From the NCBI GenBank assembly GCA_963665405.2, contig OY762261.2, positions 744,001 through 808,000 of the forward strand: 64,000 bases of DNA, in the 5' to 3' direction. This document shows, piece by piece, positions 62,711-64,000 of this stretch. Source of the stretch: G963665405 sp963665405. Its GTDB lineage: Bacteria > Chloroflexota > Dehalococcoidia > Lucifugimonadales > G963665405. Both the position numbers and the translations under genes were made by a program. A model generated the notes under the pieces. The model was not told where the DNA came from, did not search any database, and worked only from the letters and a program-made list of their open reading frames with translations. Each line of letters begins with the position of its first letter. Position 1 is the first letter of the stretch.

Positions 62711-63577
62711 CTATCGTTGGAGTCTCGTGTAGACCACCAGGGAATGACTGCGCCACATCGGGAAGCTCTCTCCCTCCAACGCGGCTATGAGTGCGCGATA
62801 CCTGAGCTCCGGCCGTCCCCTGATCTTCTCGAGCAAGCGCCTCTGACTCGCCGTCGCACCGTCCATCATCTCCCTGACGCGGACGTGCAAAATCTCGGCG
62901 TCCCGCTCCAGCCTGTCCATCAGGAGCGCCATCTCATCCGAGCCGGCGCCGTCCACACGGGCCAGCGGGACCTCGATCTGGTTCGCCGGCACGACGAGTC
63001 CCATAAGGTCGGCGGACTCCTTCAGGTGATACTCGATCTGGCCGATCATCTGCTCAGCCTCGGAATCGCGCCCGAGGAACACTAGGCGCTGCATCTCGCC
63101 GCTTCGCACGCCCGCCAGCCGGGCATGAGAGCGGACCCGGCCCATTTCAGACTTCGGGAGCCTGAGCGCGATCCTCTCTTTCGTCGTCTTGACCCAGTAC
63201 AGCGTGTCGCCGGGAATGCTGTCCGACGACGCCATCGCCGTGCCGGCGGCTCCCGCGCCCATCAGGGCGAAGGCCGCGAAACCGATCGCCAGCGGCTTCA
63301 GCAGAGGAACCCTCTCAAATATGCCGGGACGCCTTGAGCGACCCGGCTCGGACCGTGAAACAGCCTCCATCAACCGGGCGAGAGCGCGTGCCTTGGCGTC
63401 GGGCGCGAAGTCGTCCCGGATCGCCGTCCGCATGGCGACCGCTGCCGTCTGTACCATCGGCTCAATCTCGGCGCGGTGCTCGGGGAAGCGCCCGACGCAC
63501 TCTTCGACGCTGACTCCATCGGCCAGCAGGTCGACGCACTCGTTCAGGATGTCCTCGATCTTCCTGTTGAACATCAT
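62711..63577 (-). CDS. DUF5667-type membrane protein, probable anti-sigma partner
   Basis: 288 aa. A cytoplasmic helical N-terminus (IEDILNECVDLLADGVSVEE) is followed by a basic stretch, one transmembrane helix near residues 95-117 (PLAIGFAAFALMGAGAAGTA) and the DUF5667 motif SIPGDTLYWVKTTKERIAL, then an external helical domain. The start overlaps the sigma factor stop (ATGATG with TGA at 63574-63577). Membrane proteins in this position usually bind and hold the sigma factor; that is inferred from context. Confidence 0.85.
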   Translation of the reverse strand: MMFNRKIEDILNECVDLLADGVSVEECVGRFPEHRAEIEPMVQTAAVAMRTAIRDDFAPDAKARALARLMEAVSRSEPGRSRRPGIFERVPLLKPLAIGFAAFALMGAGAAGTAMASSDSIPGDTLYWVKTTKERIALRLPKSEMGRVRSHARLAGVRSGEMQRLVFLGRDSEAEQMIGQIEYHLKESADLMGLVVPANQIEVPLARVDGAGSDEMALLMDRLERDAEILHVRVREMMDGATASQRRLLEKIRGRPELRYRALIAALEGESFPMWRSHSLVVYTRLQR

Positions 63578-64000
63578 GCCCCCGAGCCCCGGAGCTCTGC
63601 CACACCTCTCGGGTAGGCCTCGGCATCCCCGGCCAGCAGCCGCCTGAGTTTTCGTATCCCGGCGTGCTGAAGCGCCTTGACCGCGTTCTCCTTCTTCCCA
63701 ACGGCCTTCGACGTCTCCAGGACCGAAAGCCCCGCAGTGAACCGCAGGGTGATGACCTCGCGCTGGAGGTCCGTCAGATCCACCATTGCCCGGCGGATCT
63801 CCTGCATGGTCAGTTTCCGGTCCAGATCGCCGTCCAGGTCCGCCGGCGAGCCTGACGCCGTCGCCGCAACCGTCTCGAGCGGCGCGGTCTTCTGTCGGGC
63901 CGTCTTTCGAAAATAATCGACCACCAAGTTGTGAGCGATGCGGAACAGCCATGAGGAGAAGGGGTAGCCCTGCCACCGGAACGTATGGATCGACTCGAAC
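63574..64000 (-). CDS. ECF-type RNA polymerase sigma factor, N-terminus outside the window
   Basis: The frame is open to the window edge, so the start is missing; about 141 codons are visible. Region 2 is seen as FRWQGYPFSSWLFRIAHN then LVVDYFRK, and region 4 as LTDLQREVITLRFTAGL and ETSKAVGKKENAVKALQHAG, the DNA-binding helix-turn-helix for the -35 element. Coupled to the downstream anti-sigma-like gene. Confidence 0.92.
   Translation of the reverse strand, partial: FESIHTFRWQGYPFSSWLFRIAHNLVVDYFRKTARQKTAPLETVAATASGSPADLDGDLDRKLTMQEIRRAMVDLTDLQREVITLRFTAGLSVLETSKAVGKKENAVKALQHAGIRKLRRLLAGDAEAYPRGVAELRGSGA

Overview
The window looks like chromosome from a high-GC Chloroflexota bacterium, most likely of the Dehalococcoidia/SAR202 kind. 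This is an inference from gene content: an AccD-AccA fusion, a T-box in front of an ilvBNC-leuACD operon, separate large (mutase) and small (B12-binding) methylmalonyl-CoA mutase subunits, complex I, and a DUF177-rpmF-fabD-nusB-acpP operon. No rRNA, tRNA or CRISPR array was recognised.

Layout. 1-5.7 kb: end of a complex I operon (nuoM partial, nuoN), a bacterial serpin, a PIG-L deacetylase and a membrane-anchored thioredoxin. 5.7-23.9 kb: an HK97-type prophage read right to left. It has zinc-ribbon protein, TerL, portal, protease, capsid, decoration-like proteins, head-tail connectors, tail tube, chaperone-like gene, a large tail protein and a holin-like protein, with an XRE repressor and ImmA-like protein at the right end. 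It lacks a visible integrase, replication genes, endolysin and tape-measure protein. It carries an IS1380-type insertion and a duplication that damages the 3' end of terL. 24.0-30.5 kb: GarR-type dehydrogenase and a small accessory island with a VapC-like PIN gene split by a second IS1380-type element, a third transposase and a DUF4145 protein.

30.5-62.5 kb is mostly housekeeping: branched-chain amino-acid synthesis under T-box control (leuB and ilvD are not here), acetyl-CoA carboxylase, FtsK, RNase J, uracil-DNA glycosylase, a fatty-acid-synthesis operon bounded by a strong promoter and a terminator, a lipoprotein whose promoter predicts a leaderless mRNA, the methylmalonyl-CoA branch (mutase, acyl-CoA dehydrogenase, epimerase, B12 subunit), RuvB, an NHL-propeller chimera truncated by an IS5-type remnant next to a broken nuclease-like gene, DUF488 and a heterodimeric ABC exporter. 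The right edge holds an anti-sigma-like protein and a partial ECF sigma factor.

Themes worth following: three insertion sequences plus a remnant, two of which can be removed on paper to restore intact reading frames; a dispersed intergenic repeat made of palindromes whose variants keep their pairing; and a stripped-down prophage that may be decaying or domesticated.
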